A stretch of DNA of 64,000 nt. It comes from CAWAMD01 sp963783045. GTDB lineage: Bacteria > Actinomycetota > Nitriliruptoria > Nitriliruptorales > Nitriliruptoraceae. Shown piece by piece: positions 45,972-54,236 of this stretch; within the stretch, counting starts at the first letter, position 1, and the number at the start of each line of letters is the position of its first letter. Below the pieces are notes generated by a model, which saw nothing but the letters and a program-made list of their open reading frames with translations, was not told where the DNA came from and searched no databases. The position numbers and the translations under genes were made by a program. The stretch spans positions 1,528,531-1,592,530 of the forward strand of contig CAWAMD010000005.1 in assembly GCA_963783045.1 (NCBI GenBank), given 5' to 3'.

Positions 45972-47414
45972 GTGTCGGAGCCGGTGCCGGTGTACCGGGC
46001 GGTGGCGGCGCGTCCGCCACGCTCGGGGCGTGGTCCGCGACGGCCGCATCCGCGGCTGCTGCGGCTGGTCCGTGCGGCGGGCGAGGTGGCTGGCCCGCCG
46101 GCGGTCTACGACGCCGCGGATCCCGGCCCGCCGTCCGCGTCCCCGTCCGCGTCCCCGTCCGCGTCTCCGGCCGCGCTGTCGTCGCAGCGGGTGCTGGCGG
46201 GGTTGGACACGGCGGTGGCGGCTGCTGGCGGCCTGGATCTGGATGGGCTGGACGACCGGACGCTGCTCGAGCACACGGTCGCTCTCGACGAGCAGATCAC
46301 CCGGCTCCAGGCCGCCCGTGCCGCCGGGCTGCGTGCGATCGATCGGCGTCAGGCCTACCGCCACGATGCGTGCGTGACCGCGGCGTCGTGGTGGCGGATG
46401 CGCACCCGCCGCGATCCTGGTCCGGCCCGCCGCCACGCCCACACCGCGGCCCGGCTGGCCCGCTTCCCCGGCTTCGTCGCCGCGCTCGCCGCCGGCCAGA
46501 TCACCCTCGACCATGCCGACACGCTGGTCCGCTTCGCGACCCCCGGCCGGCTCGACGCGCTGGCCGACCACGAGGACACCCTGCTGCGCCTGGCACGCGA
46601 CGCCACCCCGAAGGATCTCGCCACGGCGTGCAGCAGGATCGCCGACGTGGTCGACCCCGACGGCGCCGGTGCCCCGCCCGGCCGCCACCCCAGACGCGAA
46701 CTGTTCCACGCCCGCACGATCGACGGGCTCGGCGACCTACGCGGCCTGCTCGACCCGGTCACCGGCGAGCGGCTGAACACCCTCCTCGACGCCTTCCACA
46801 CCCACGACCCGGCCGAGGTCCCCGACACCGAACGGCGCACCCCCGCCCAGGCCCGCCACGACGCGTTCGACGCCATCCTCAAGGCCGCCGAAGCCTGGGC
46901 CCAGACCAACGGCGGCCCCACCGTGCAGGGCGCCACCCCCCACGTCGGGCTGTTCATCGACCTGTACACGCTGCTCGGCCGCCCCGACCTGGCCACCCGC
47001 ACCACCCGGCTCGCCTCCGGCACCCCGCTCGACCTCGCCACCGCCCTGGCGCTGCTCGCGGACGCCAAGCTCACCCCGATCCTCTCGCTGGGCCCCTACC
47101 GGCCCGTCGCGTTCGGCCGTACCCGCCGGGTCATCCCCGACTGGCTCCGCCCCGCCCTGGCGATGATCCACGCCACCTGCGCCGGCCCCGGCTGCGACCG
47201 GCCCGTCGCCTGGACCCAGGCCGCCCACAGCCACGGGGACTGGCACGCCGGCGCCGACACCGACCTCGACCACACCCTGCCGCTGTGCCCCGGCCACCAC
47301 GCCCTGCTCGACCGCGCCGGCTGGCACGTCGACCACGACCCCGACACCGCCACCTGCACCTGGACCTCCCCCCACGCCACCACCCACATCACCACCCACC
47401 CACCCGACCCGTGA
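45972..47414 (+). CDS. DUF222 / HNH endonuclease domain protein (REP13E12 type)
   Basis: The GTG at 45972 is preferred over those at 45957 and 45966 because GGAGGAGG precedes it. The 480-residue protein has the DUF222 helical region (LDEQITRLQAARAAGLRAI, RFPGFVAALAAGQITLDHAD) and a C-terminal HNH-like zinc motif (CAGPGCDRPVAWTQAAHSH, LDHTLPLCPGHHALLD). In mycobacteria such proteins are repeat-family members (REP13E12) that mark recombination and phage attachment sites. The N-terminal region holds a three-copy PSAS repeat. A second DUF222-HNH gene lies inverted at 61057-62677. Confidence 0.85.
   Translation: MSEPVPVYRAVAARPPRSGRGPRRPHPRLLRLVRAAGEVAGPPAVYDAADPGPPSASPSASPSASPAALSSQRVLAGLDTAVAAAGGLDLDGLDDRTLLEHTVALDEQITRLQAARAAGLRAIDRRQAYRHDACVTAASWWRMRTRRDPGPARRHAHTAARLARFPGFVAALAAGQITLDHADTLVRFATPGRLDALADHEDTLLRLARDATPKDLATACSRIADVVDPDGAGAPPGRHPRRELFHARTIDGLGDLRGLLDPVTGERLNTLLDAFHTHDPAEVPDTERRTPAQARHDAFDAILKAAEAWAQTNGGPTVQGATPHVGLFIDLYTLLGRPDLATRTTRLASGTPLDLATALALLADAKLTPILSLGPYRPVAFGRTRRVIPDWLRPALAMIHATCAGPGCDRPVAWTQAAHSHGDWHAGADTDLDHTLPLCPGHHALLDRAGWHVDHDPDTATCTWTSPHATTHITTHPPDP
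46131..46166. repeat. Three in-frame 12-bp tandem repeats (PSAS units)
   Basis: CCGTCCGCGTCC is repeated at 46131, 46143 and 46155 (last base T in the third). It encodes Pro-Ser-Ala-Ser units in the linker of the DUF222 protein, so copy changes would keep the frame. Confidence 0.75.
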
Positions 47415-47519
47415 CCGGCGTCACCGGCAGCAAGAGCACGTCGCCGACGGACCGGTCGGACACGGTGCACCGTTGCGGGCGCGGGGAGGGCCTCGCACAT
47501 TGTGACGCGGAGGTGACCC

Positions 47520-48320
47520 ATGCCGACGCTCAGTGACCGCATGCCCGAGGGGACGTTGCGCATGGGGCAGGGACCACCGCTGGTGTTCCTGCACGGCTTC
47601 GGGTCGATACCGGAGACGTATCGGCCCACGCTCGAGGCGCTGGCCACCGAGGCGACCGTCGTCGCACCCGATTGGACGCGGCTCCGCGCCGCCTGGACCC
47701 CCGCACGAGCCGCGCGCCTGGTCCGACGCACGCTGGATGCGGTATCGACCAGGGACGCGGTGGTCGTGGGGCACTCCTTCGGAGGTGCGCTGGCCGTCGA
47801 GTTCGCCGCACGGCACCCCGACCGGGTCACTCACCTGGTCCTCGTCGACTCGATCGCCCAGTCGGCGCAGCTGCTCTACGTCCGCCGGATCCTTCAGGGC
47901 GACGACACCGGTCCGTCCGACGACGAGCGGACCGACGACGAGCAGTCCGACGACGAGCGGACCGACGACGGCGGCACCAGCTCGGCCAGCAGCTTCCTGC
48001 GGACCTGGGCGCGGGCACCGGTCACCCTCACGACGGCGGCGCTCACCGCGTTCTTCACGAGCCGCGACGAAGCGATCCGTCGGGTTCGCGATGCCGGCCT
48101 GCCGTGCACCGTGCTGTGGGGACGCGGCGACACCGTCCTCGCGCCCCGCGACGGGGCACACTTCGCCGAACGGCTCGGCGCGCCGTTCCGGGCCGTCGAC
48201 GTCCAGGGCGGGCCGGTGCGCCACCAGTGGCCGATCCGCCACCCCGACCTCTTCGCCGAGACGCTGCGAGAAGCGATCGCCGGATCCGTCGACACGCACG
48301 GGACCGCGGCGGACGCCTGA
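47520..48320 (+). CDS. Alpha/beta-fold hydrolase with acidic repeat insert
   Basis: The 266-residue protein shows the classic order LVFLHGFGSIPETYR (oxyanion hole), the nucleophile elbow VVVGHSFGGALAVEF, TVLWGRGDTVLAPRDG (acid) and a late His (VRHQWPIRHPDL). An insert near residues 130-155, in the cap region, contains three 5-residue acidic repeats (DDERT, DDEQS, DDERT). It starts at ATG 47520 with GGAGG upstream. No partner genes hint at the substrate. Confidence 0.8.
   Translation: MPTLSDRMPEGTLRMGQGPPLVFLHGFGSIPETYRPTLEALATEATVVAPDWTRLRAAWTPARAARLVRRTLDAVSTRDAVVVGHSFGGALAVEFAARHPDRVTHLVLVDSIAQSAQLLYVRRILQGDDTGPSDDERTDDEQSDDERTDDGGTSSASSFLRTWARAPVTLTTAALTAFFTSRDEAIRRVRDAGLPCTVLWGRGDTVLAPRDGAHFAERLGAPFRAVDVQGGPVRHQWPIRHPDLFAETLREAIAGSVDTHGTAADA
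47919..47963. repeat. Three in-frame 15-bp tandem repeats in the hydrolase
   Basis: GACGACGAGCGGACC at 47919 and 47949 flanks a variant ending CAGTCC at 47934. Each unit adds five acidic/polar residues to the cap region. A partial fourth unit follows. Confidence 0.75.
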
Positions 48321-48359
48321 ATGGGCGCCGGAACGCGACGACGTTCCGAACCCCCGACC

Positions 48360-48773
48360 TCACCCGCTGCCGGCGATGTTGATCATCCAGCTCGTGCCGA
48401 ACCGGTCGACGCACATGCCGAAGCTGTCGCCCCACTCGGCGCGCTCGAGCGGCATGATCACACTGCCGCCCGCCGACAGCGCCTCCCAGTACTTCCGGAG
48501 GGCCGGCTCCTCGTCGCCGCTGAGCGACACCGAGAACGACCTCGGCGGCTCGAAGTCCATCCGGTTCGGCGTGTCGGCGGCCATGAGCACGAGCCCGTGC
48601 TCGGCCTCGAGCATCGCATGCATGACCTTGTCGCCCTCGGCCGGGTCCTCGCTGGCGCCGAACTCCGCGAACGTGTTCAGCGTCAGGTCGCCCCCGAAGA
48701 CGGAGTGGTAGAACTCCATCGCCTCGCGGGCATTGTCACGGAAGCTGAGGTACGGGTTCAGTCTGACCGTCAC
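48360..48773 (-). CDS. VOC-family (PhnB-like) protein
   Basis: The GTG at 48773 follows GGAGG and gives 137 residues. The fold signature is VRLNPYLSFRDNAREAMEFYHSVFGG at the start, then GLVLMAADTPNRM, and the C-terminal WGDSFGMCVDRFGTSWMINI. PhnB-like VOC proteins have glyoxalase/dioxygenase topology but mostly unknown substrates. It is convergent with the hydrolase gene. Confidence 0.85.
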   Translation of the reverse strand: MTVRLNPYLSFRDNAREAMEFYHSVFGGDLTLNTFAEFGASEDPAEGDKVMHAMLEAEHGLVLMAADTPNRMDFEPPRSFSVSLSGDEEPALRKYWEALSAGGSVIMPLERAEWGDSFGMCVDRFGTSWMINIAGSG

Positions 48774-48925
48774 GGCCCGCCTCCTCCACCCGCATCGCGG
48801 GCACCCATCGGTAGTGACGAACGCTTGAGCCTACGCCCGTCCGGCCGGGACCGGACCGGAAAGCGCCGAGAGCACCGGTACCGTCACCGACCGTCCCGCG
48901 CCCGCCTCCCAGAGGTGCCGTCATC

Positions 48926-50041
48926 ATGCCGCCGTCCCCGGCCGTCCCCGGATCTTCCCCGGCCGTCCCCGGATCTTCCCCGGCCGTCCCCGGATCTTCC
49001 CCGGCCGTCCCCGGATCTTCCCCGGCCGTCCCCCCGCTCTCCATCCTCGACCTGGCCGAGGTCGGCGAGGGCGAGACCGCCGCCGACAGCCTCACCGCCA
49101 CGGTGGAGCTGGCCCAGCATGCCGAACGGTGGGGCTACCGGCGCGTCTGGTACGCCGAGCACCACAACATGCGTGCCATCGCATCCGCTGCGACGAGCGT
49201 CATCATCGCTCACGTCGCCGCCCACACGTCGACCATCCGCCTCGGCTCGGGCGGGGTCATGCTCCCGAACCACGCCCCGCTCGTGATCGCCGAGCAGTTC
49301 GGCACGCTCGCGACCCTCCACCCGGGGCGCATCGACCTCGGCCTCGGCCGTGCGCCGGGGACCGACCAGCACACGCTGCGAGCCCTGCGGCGCACGCCGG
49401 CCGCCGCGGAGCACTTCCCCGACGACGTGCTCGAGCTGCAGGGCTACCTGACCGGTCACTCCCGCATCCCCGGCGTCGACGCCACACCGGGGAAGGGAAC
49501 GAACGTGCCGCTCTACATCCTCGGGTCCTCGCTGTTCGGCGCCCAGCTCGCGGCCGCGCTCGGCCTGCCCTACGCCTTCGCGTCGCATTTCGCCCCGGCG
49601 GCGCTCGAGGAGGCCGTCGCCGTCTATCGGCGCCAGTTCCGCCCGTCGGCACAGCTCGACGCGCCCTACGTCATGGCCGGGGCGATGGTCATCGCCGCCG
49701 ACGACGAGGACGCCGCCCGCGAGCAGCTGGCCTGGACCCGGCGGCGCCGCGCGAAGCTGCTCGTCGGACGCGGCCGCCGGCTCTCGGACGACGAGCTCGA
49801 CCTCCTGCTCGACTCACCCGCCGGGGCGCGCGTCGACGAGATGCTGCGCTACGCAGCCGTCGGCACCGGAGCGCAGGTCGCCGAGCAGCTGCAGGCCTTC
49901 GCCGAGCACGCCCAGGCCGACGAGCTCATCCTCGCGTCCGGGTCACGCACGAAGACCGAGCGGCTGCGCTCCTTCGCGCTGGTCGCCGAGTCCTGCGGTC
50001 AGACGGAGACCGCCGCCAGCGAAGCGTCGGACCCCGTCTGA
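48926..50041 (+). CDS. LLM-class flavin-dependent oxidoreductase with N-terminal PAVPGSS repeats
   Basis: The ATG at 48926 (AGAGGTG upstream) begins MPPSPAVPGSS, and the heptad PAVPGSS is repeated four times before homology starts at PLSILDLAEVGEGETAADSL. The rest is a canonical luciferase-like monooxygenase of the MsnO8/LuxA-like group (WGYRRVWYAEHHNMRAIASA, IRLGSGGVMLPNHAPLVIAE, RIDLGLGRAPGTDQ). FMN or F420 could be the cofactor. Related proteins normally start right before PLSILDLA, so the repeat tail is an addition, or the true start lies downstream; no better start codon is seen there. Confidence 0.83.
   Translation: MPPSPAVPGSSPAVPGSSPAVPGSSPAVPGSSPAVPPLSILDLAEVGEGETAADSLTATVELAQHAERWGYRRVWYAEHHNMRAIASAATSVIIAHVAAHTSTIRLGSGGVMLPNHAPLVIAEQFGTLATLHPGRIDLGLGRAPGTDQHTLRALRRTPAAAEHFPDDVLELQGYLTGHSRIPGVDATPGKGTNVPLYILGSSLFGAQLAAALGLPYAFASHFAPAALEEAVAVYRRQFRPSAQLDAPYVMAGAMVIAADDEDAAREQLAWTRRRRAKLLVGRGRRLSDDELDLLLDSPAGARVDEMLRYAAVGTGAQVAEQLQAFAEHAQADELILASGSRTKTERLRSFALVAESCGQTETAASEASDPV
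48940..49033. repeat. Four and a half copies of a 21-bp tandem repeat
   Basis: The unit GGCCGTCCCCGGATCTTCCC plus C is repeated exactly at 48940, 48961, 48982 and 49003, with a partial copy from 49024. It is in frame with the LLM gene and encodes PAVPGSS. The identity of the copies indicates recent expansion. Confidence 0.9.
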
Positions 50042-50071
50042 ACCGCCGGCTCGAGACGCCCGGCTCGACGG

Positions 50072-50509
50072 TCACCCCACCCGGGCGGTCTCCGGCGAGC
50101 GCTCGACGACCCGCTCACGCACGTCGCGGATCCCGAGACCGATCAGGATGAACAGGATCCCGATGCCGATGGCCATCGCGGACACGCCGAACGCCAGGAC
50201 GGACGTGAACAGCGACGCCTGCAGGAACGAGGCGTTCATGGCCGTGTCGCGCAGCGGGTCCTCACGGTCGAGCTGGGCGTAGGTCTTGCCGCCCGTGGCC
50301 TCGAGCGAGTGCTTGTTGATGACCCGTGCCTGGCAGTAGGCCGTGAAGGGACCAGCGACCTGACGCCCGGACAGGCAGGCGTCCTCCGACGTGGTGATCT
50401 GCTGGTCGGCGAGCGTGTTGGAGACCAGCCACCACGTGCCCCCACCGCCGAGCACGAGCAGCACGCCCAACACGATGGCAGCGATCCACGCGAAGCTCCG
50501 TGCGTCCAT
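50072..50509 (-). CDS. Hypothetical membrane protein with two TM segments
   Basis: The 145-residue protein has a TM segment at about 8-28 (WIAAIVLGVLLVLGGGGTWW), an exported loop with two Cys (EDACLSGRQ, TAYCQARV) likely forming a disulfide, and a second TM at about 98-125 (VLAFGVSAMAIGIGILFILI). The cytosolic tail is charged. No family is recognised. It starts at ATG 50509. Confidence 0.65.
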   Translation of the reverse strand: MDARSFAWIAAIVLGVLLVLGGGGTWWLVSNTLADQQITTSEDACLSGRQVAGPFTAYCQARVINKHSLEATGGKTYAQLDREDPLRDTAMNASFLQASLFTSVLAFGVSAMAIGIGILFILIGLGIRDVRERVVERSPETARVG

Positions 50510-50621
50510 TCAGCCTGTCCTTGTCGTCGAGGGTTGGGGCGGACCGTAGCGGTGCGCGGCTCCTCGTGACAGGGAGGAACGTCCCGCGACGCGAGACCGA
50601 CGCGCCACGCCTCCGGCCGGC

Positions 50622-51491
50622 TCAGCCGATGGTCCCGGCGGGGCCCACCAGCTCGCCCATCCGCTCGGCGAACTCCAGGGGATCCCGGTCGGGGACGACC
50701 TGGACCTCGGTCACGCCGAGGTCGGCGTAGTCCTCGAGGCTCGCCATGAACGCGTCGGTGTCCTGCAGCGGTGACCCGGTGACCAGAAGGGTCTTCGTGA
50801 TTGCGTCGTAGTCGCGGCCCTCGTCGTCGCAGTGTCCGCGCAGCACGTCGAGCTTGTGCTCGACGACCTCCCGGCCCTGGCCGAAGAGGTTGCACGCGTC
50901 CGCGTAGCGAGCCACGAGCTTCAGGGTCTTCCGTTCGCCGCTCCCGCCGATCAGGATGGGCGGGTGGGGGTCGCTCAGCGGCTGGGGGACGCAGAGGGTC
51001 TCGGCGAGCCGGAAGTGCGTGCCCTCGTAGGGGCCGTCGTCGTCACTCCACATCTGCAGACAGATCTGGAGGGTCTCCTCCAGCCGCTCGAACCGCTCCC
51101 CCATCGGGACCACGGGGATGCCCAACGCGGCCTGCTCACGTTCGTACCAGGACGCGCCGATCCCCAGCCGCCCGCGACCCCCGGAGAGGACGTCGAGCGT
51201 CGTCATCGTCTTCGCCAGCACACCCGGGTAGCGGTACATGACCCCCGTCACGAGCATCCCGAGGGTCATCCGCTCGGTGACGCCGGCGAGGTAGCCGAGG
51301 GTCGTGTAGCCCTCGAGCATCGGCTCGTCGGCCGACATCCCGCCCATCTCCATCTGGAAGTAGTGGTCCATCACGGAGAAGGTCGCGAACCCTGCGTCCT
51401 CCGCGACCGATGCGGTCTGCGCCAGGGTCGGCGCGATCGCCGCCGGGTCGTCCGGTCGGGAGAAGATGGCGTAGTGCAGTCCGAGGTCCAC
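50622..51491 (-). CDS. LLM-class F420-dependent oxidoreductase (TIGR03560-like)
   Basis: Starting at GTG 51491 gives 289 residues beginning VDLGLHYAIFSRPDDPAAIAP. It has AEDAGFATFSVMDHYFQM, GMLVTGVMYRYPGVLAKTMTTLD, the glycine-rich RLGIGASWYEREQAALG, and PPILIGGSGERKTLKLVARYAD, which fit the F420-binding LLM group. The substrate is unknown. It is divergent from the PadR gene; the 130-bp gap holds a 13-bp palindrome. Confidence 0.86.
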   Translation of the reverse strand: MDLGLHYAIFSRPDDPAAIAPTLAQTASVAEDAGFATFSVMDHYFQMEMGGMSADEPMLEGYTTLGYLAGVTERMTLGMLVTGVMYRYPGVLAKTMTTLDVLSGGRGRLGIGASWYEREQAALGIPVVPMGERFERLEETLQICLQMWSDDDGPYEGTHFRLAETLCVPQPLSDPHPPILIGGSGERKTLKLVARYADACNLFGQGREVVEHKLDVLRGHCDDEGRDYDAITKTLLVTGSPLQDTDAFMASLEDYADLGVTEVQVVPDRDPLEFAERMGELVGPAGTIG

Positions 51492-51582
51492 GTCATGCCC
51501 CCCTGCCTCGAGGTCCGCCGTCGGTCGGCCGTTCGTGAGAAGCATAGGAGGCGGACGACGCGGCGCGTCCGACTGTTCATGC

Positions 51583-51595
51583 CTTGTCCGACAAG
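51583..51595. promoter_or_regulatory. CTTGTC-C-GACAAG palindrome upstream of padR
   Basis: This perfect 13-bp palindrome lies 28 bp before the PadR start at 51624 and 92 bp upstream of the divergent LLM gene. Autoregulation by PadR through it is likely. Confidence 0.55.
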
Positions 51596-51623
51596 ATATG
51601 CTGACGGGATGAGGACCGGTGGC

Positions 51624-51959
51624 ATGACCGAGCAGGCGTTCTTCCTGCTGACCGCGCTCGTGGACGGGCCACTGCACGGCTACGGCATCCTCGGCGAGGT
51701 CGAGTCGCTGTCCGGCGGTCGGATCCAGCTGAAGGTCGGCACCCTGTACGGGCTGCTGGACCGGCTGACGGGTGAAGGGCTCATCGAGCCCGCACGCGAG
51801 GAGATCCATCAGGGCCGCCGGCGGCGCTACTACCGGTTGACCGAGCGTGGCCGTTTCGACCTCGCTGCGGAGGCCGAACGTCTGGCGGCGAACGCCCGGC
51901 TGGCGGTCGGGCGGCTGGATGCCGCCGGACGGCCCGCGGTGGATGGCGGTGCGTCGTGA
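51624..51959 (+). CDS. PadR-family transcriptional regulator
   Basis: The preferred ATG at 51624 has GAGGA eight bases upstream; ATG 51609 is the alternative. The 111-residue protein is a PadR winged helix (TEQAFFLLTALVDGPLHGYG, LKVGTLYGLLDRLTGEGLIE, RRRRYYRLTERGR) with a short dimerisation helix. Its stop overlaps the next start (GTGA), a common arrangement of PadR with a membrane partner of the same operon. Confidence 0.9.
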   Translation: MTEQAFFLLTALVDGPLHGYGILGEVESLSGGRIQLKVGTLYGLLDRLTGEGLIEPAREEIHQGRRRRYYRLTERGRFDLAAEAERLAANARLAVGRLDAAGRPAVDGGAS

Positions 51960-53008
51960 ACCGGCTCGAGCAGCGCTACCGACGGGTGCTGCGGCTCCTC
52001 CCTGACTCCTACCGGCGCGAGTGGGGGGACGAGATGGTCACCACCTTCCTCGAGCGGATGCACACCGGCGACCCCGACGAGGACGAGGAGCGCGAGCTGT
52101 TCGGCCGGCCGCCGCTGTCCGAGAGGGCGAGCGTCGTCGGGCTGGCGGTCCGGCTGCGCTTCGGCGGCGTCGAAGCGCCGCCACGGTCCTTGCTGTGGGG
52201 CCAGGCGGTCCGGCAGGCGGTCCTGGTCGGACTGCTCGTCCTGGCCGTCGGCGGTGTCTGGAACGTTCTGTTCGACCTGCTCCTGCCCTTCTGGCCGGGG
52301 GTGCCGGCCGACCTCGTGGCCTCCCTCCGTGCTCCCGGTGCGCGGTCCGGGGTGAGGTGGGCGGGCGGCCTGCTGTGGCTGGTCGCGTTCGTCACGCTCG
52401 CGTCGGGATGGCGACGTGCCGCCAAGGTCGGGGCAGGAGCGGCGTTCCTCCTCGCGATCGCGGACCAGGCGTGGCGGCTGTACCAGACGATCCGCTCGCA
52501 CGAGCCGCTCGTCACCCAGCTCCCGCAATGGATCTCGCTGGCCGTCATCGCGCTGCTCGTGGCGGCGATGGGCGCCTTCCACCGTGACGCTCCCCGCGTT
52601 CGGCCCTCCCCCTGGCTGCTCGGCTTCGCCGCCGGGCTGGTGCTGACCGTCCTCGCCAACCTGGGGATGTCGCTCGGGGGGCCCGGCGACCCGCCGTGGG
52701 TCGACTGGTGGACGATCTGGTCGGTCACGCTGATCGTCGCCGCCAGCATCCACCTGTCGCGCCGATCGCCGGGGCAGCCGCAGCGGGCCGCCGCATGGGC
52801 GCTGGCAATCAGTCTGCTGGCCGGCCCCCTGCTCGTCCTCCGGCTCGGCTCGCTCGTCTACTACGGGCTCGGCTCGTCGCTGACCTGGACCTCACCCGCG
52901 CTGCTGCTCGGCTTCATCGAGGCCGGCGGCGTCCTGATCATCGGCCTGTGGGCCGGCTCCGCGGCCAGCCGGACGCTGGATGCGCTGCCCGAGGCTGGCC
53001 TGCGCTGA
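51956..53008 (+). CDS. Membrane protein coupled to PadR (permease-prefix-like N-terminus)
   Basis: The 350-residue protein starts with a soluble helix region (RYRRVLRLLPDSYRREWGDE, MVTTFLERM), a phrase typical of actinobacterial proteins encoded directly after PadR, then has about eight TM segments to the end. The start GTG 51956 overlaps the PadR stop by 4 bp. The likely role is an envelope or export function controlled by PadR; no catalytic motif is visible. Confidence 0.8.
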   Translation: MNRLEQRYRRVLRLLPDSYRREWGDEMVTTFLERMHTGDPDEDEERELFGRPPLSERASVVGLAVRLRFGGVEAPPRSLLWGQAVRQAVLVGLLVLAVGGVWNVLFDLLLPFWPGVPADLVASLRAPGARSGVRWAGGLLWLVAFVTLASGWRRAAKVGAGAAFLLAIADQAWRLYQTIRSHEPLVTQLPQWISLAVIALLVAAMGAFHRDAPRVRPSPWLLGFAAGLVLTVLANLGMSLGGPGDPPWVDWWTIWSVTLIVAASIHLSRRSPGQPQRAAAWALAISLLAGPLLVLRLGSLVYYGLGSSLTWTSPALLLGFIEAGGVLIIGLWAGSAASRTLDALPEAGLR

Positions 53009-53128
53009 GACATCCCTGACGACGATCGCTCCGTACTACAGAGGAGTGTGCCGCCTCGACCGGACGGACTTGCAGCCCGCGCGGGGCGCACCCCAGACTC
53101 GTGTCTTCCACGTCTGAGGACTTCTCCG

Positions 53129-53587
53129 ATGGCCACCCACACGCAGCCCGACGCCACGACCACCGACCCCATCGAGGTCGTCGAGGCGTTCCTCGACGCG
53201 CTCGAGCGTCTCGACATGGACGAGGCCGCCACCTATCTGGCCGACGAGGCCGTCTGGCACAACGTCCCGTTCCCCGCCGCCCGCGGCAAGGACACGGTGC
53301 TCCGTCAGCTTCGGGGCATGAGCCGCCCCCGCGACGCCGCGTTCCGCGTCGAGATGCACAACATCGCCGCGAACGGCCCGGTCGTCCTCACGGAGCGAAC
53401 CGACACGCTTCGCATGGGCCCGGTCGCGGGCTCGTTCTGGGTGTGCGGAACCTTCGAGGTCCATGACGGACTGATCACACTGTGGCGCGACCGCTTCGAC
53501 TTCGTGGACGTCACCGCGAAGACGGTCACCGGCACCGCCTGGAACCTGCTGTCCCGGCTCCGGGCAGCGACCGCAGGGCGCGGCTGA
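53129..53587 (+). CDS. Limonene-1,2-epoxide hydrolase-like / NTF2-fold protein
   Basis: The ATG at 53129 (GAGGA upstream) gives 152 residues with an NTF2-like cone fold. The Asp-Arg-Asp catalytic set of LEH enzymes is present as ERTD (Arg, Asp) and WRDRFDF (Asp), and WHN occupies the place of the Tyr-x-Asn water-binding pair, so the Tyr is Trp here. It could hydrolyse a lipid or terpene epoxide. A membrane protein gene follows with no clear start of its own. Confidence 0.78.
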   Translation: MATHTQPDATTTDPIEVVEAFLDALERLDMDEAATYLADEAVWHNVPFPAARGKDTVLRQLRGMSRPRDAAFRVEMHNIAANGPVVLTERTDTLRMGPVAGSFWVCGTFEVHDGLITLWRDRFDFVDVTAKTVTGTAWNLLSRLRAATAGRG

Positions 53588-53637
53588 TCCGGAGGGCTCG
53601 ACTCGCCGAACTCGGGGGCCCGGCCGACACCAGCGAC

Positions 53638-54216
53638 GTGACTCGAGAGGTGGCCACGCTGGTGGCGACCCCGGGGCGCGTGGAGACCTTCGCTCTGCTC
53701 TACGTCATCGGCTCGCTGCTGCTTGTGGGCACCGTGCTCGCCCTCGCGCACCTGGTGCGCGAGCAGCATCCGTGGCTGGCGCAGGTCGGCGGGGTCCTGG
53801 CGGTCGGCGGGATCGTGCTCGAGACCCTCAACACGGGCGCGTTCATGGCCGTGCTCGAGACGGGCAAGCTCGACGCCACGATCGCGGTCGGCACGCTCGA
53901 CAAGCTGGAGTCGAACCCTGTGCTCGTCGCCGGCTTCGTCGGCTCGGTCGCGATCACGGCCGGCGTGATCGTGCTGGGCGTCGGCCTCCTGCGGGCACGG
54001 ACGGCCCCGGCCTGGATCGGTGCGCTGCTGATCGTCGGGATGGTCCTGGACCTCGTCGGGAACGCAGCGATCTCCGATGTGGCCGCGACGGCCGGGATCG
54101 TCGCGATCTTCGTGGCGCTCGCCCCGCTCGGCTATCGGGTCATGACCGAGCCCGATGAAGCGTGGGCGCAGCCGACGCCGCTACCCGACCTGCGGCCGGC
54201 AGCCGGGACGCGCTGA
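53638..54216 (+). CDS. Membrane protein (DUF4386-like), possibly N-terminally truncated
   Basis: From the GTG at 53638 the product is 192 residues with five hydrophobic segments (ETFALLYVIGSLLLVGTVLA through GIVAIFVALAPLGY). The sequence just before it in the same frame (PADTSDVTREVATL) already looks like family sequence, but no start codon or first TM segment is found before the preceding gene ends at 53587. The 5' end may have been lost by deletion. The function is unknown. Confidence 0.6.
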   Translation: MTREVATLVATPGRVETFALLYVIGSLLLVGTVLALAHLVREQHPWLAQVGGVLAVGGIVLETLNTGAFMAVLETGKLDATIAVGTLDKLESNPVLVAGFVGSVAITAGVIVLGVGLLRARTAPAWIGALLIVGMVLDLVGNAAISDVAATAGIVAIFVALAPLGYRVMTEPDEAWAQPTPLPDLRPAAGTR

Positions 54217-54236
54217 CGCTGCGACCGGGTCGGGCT

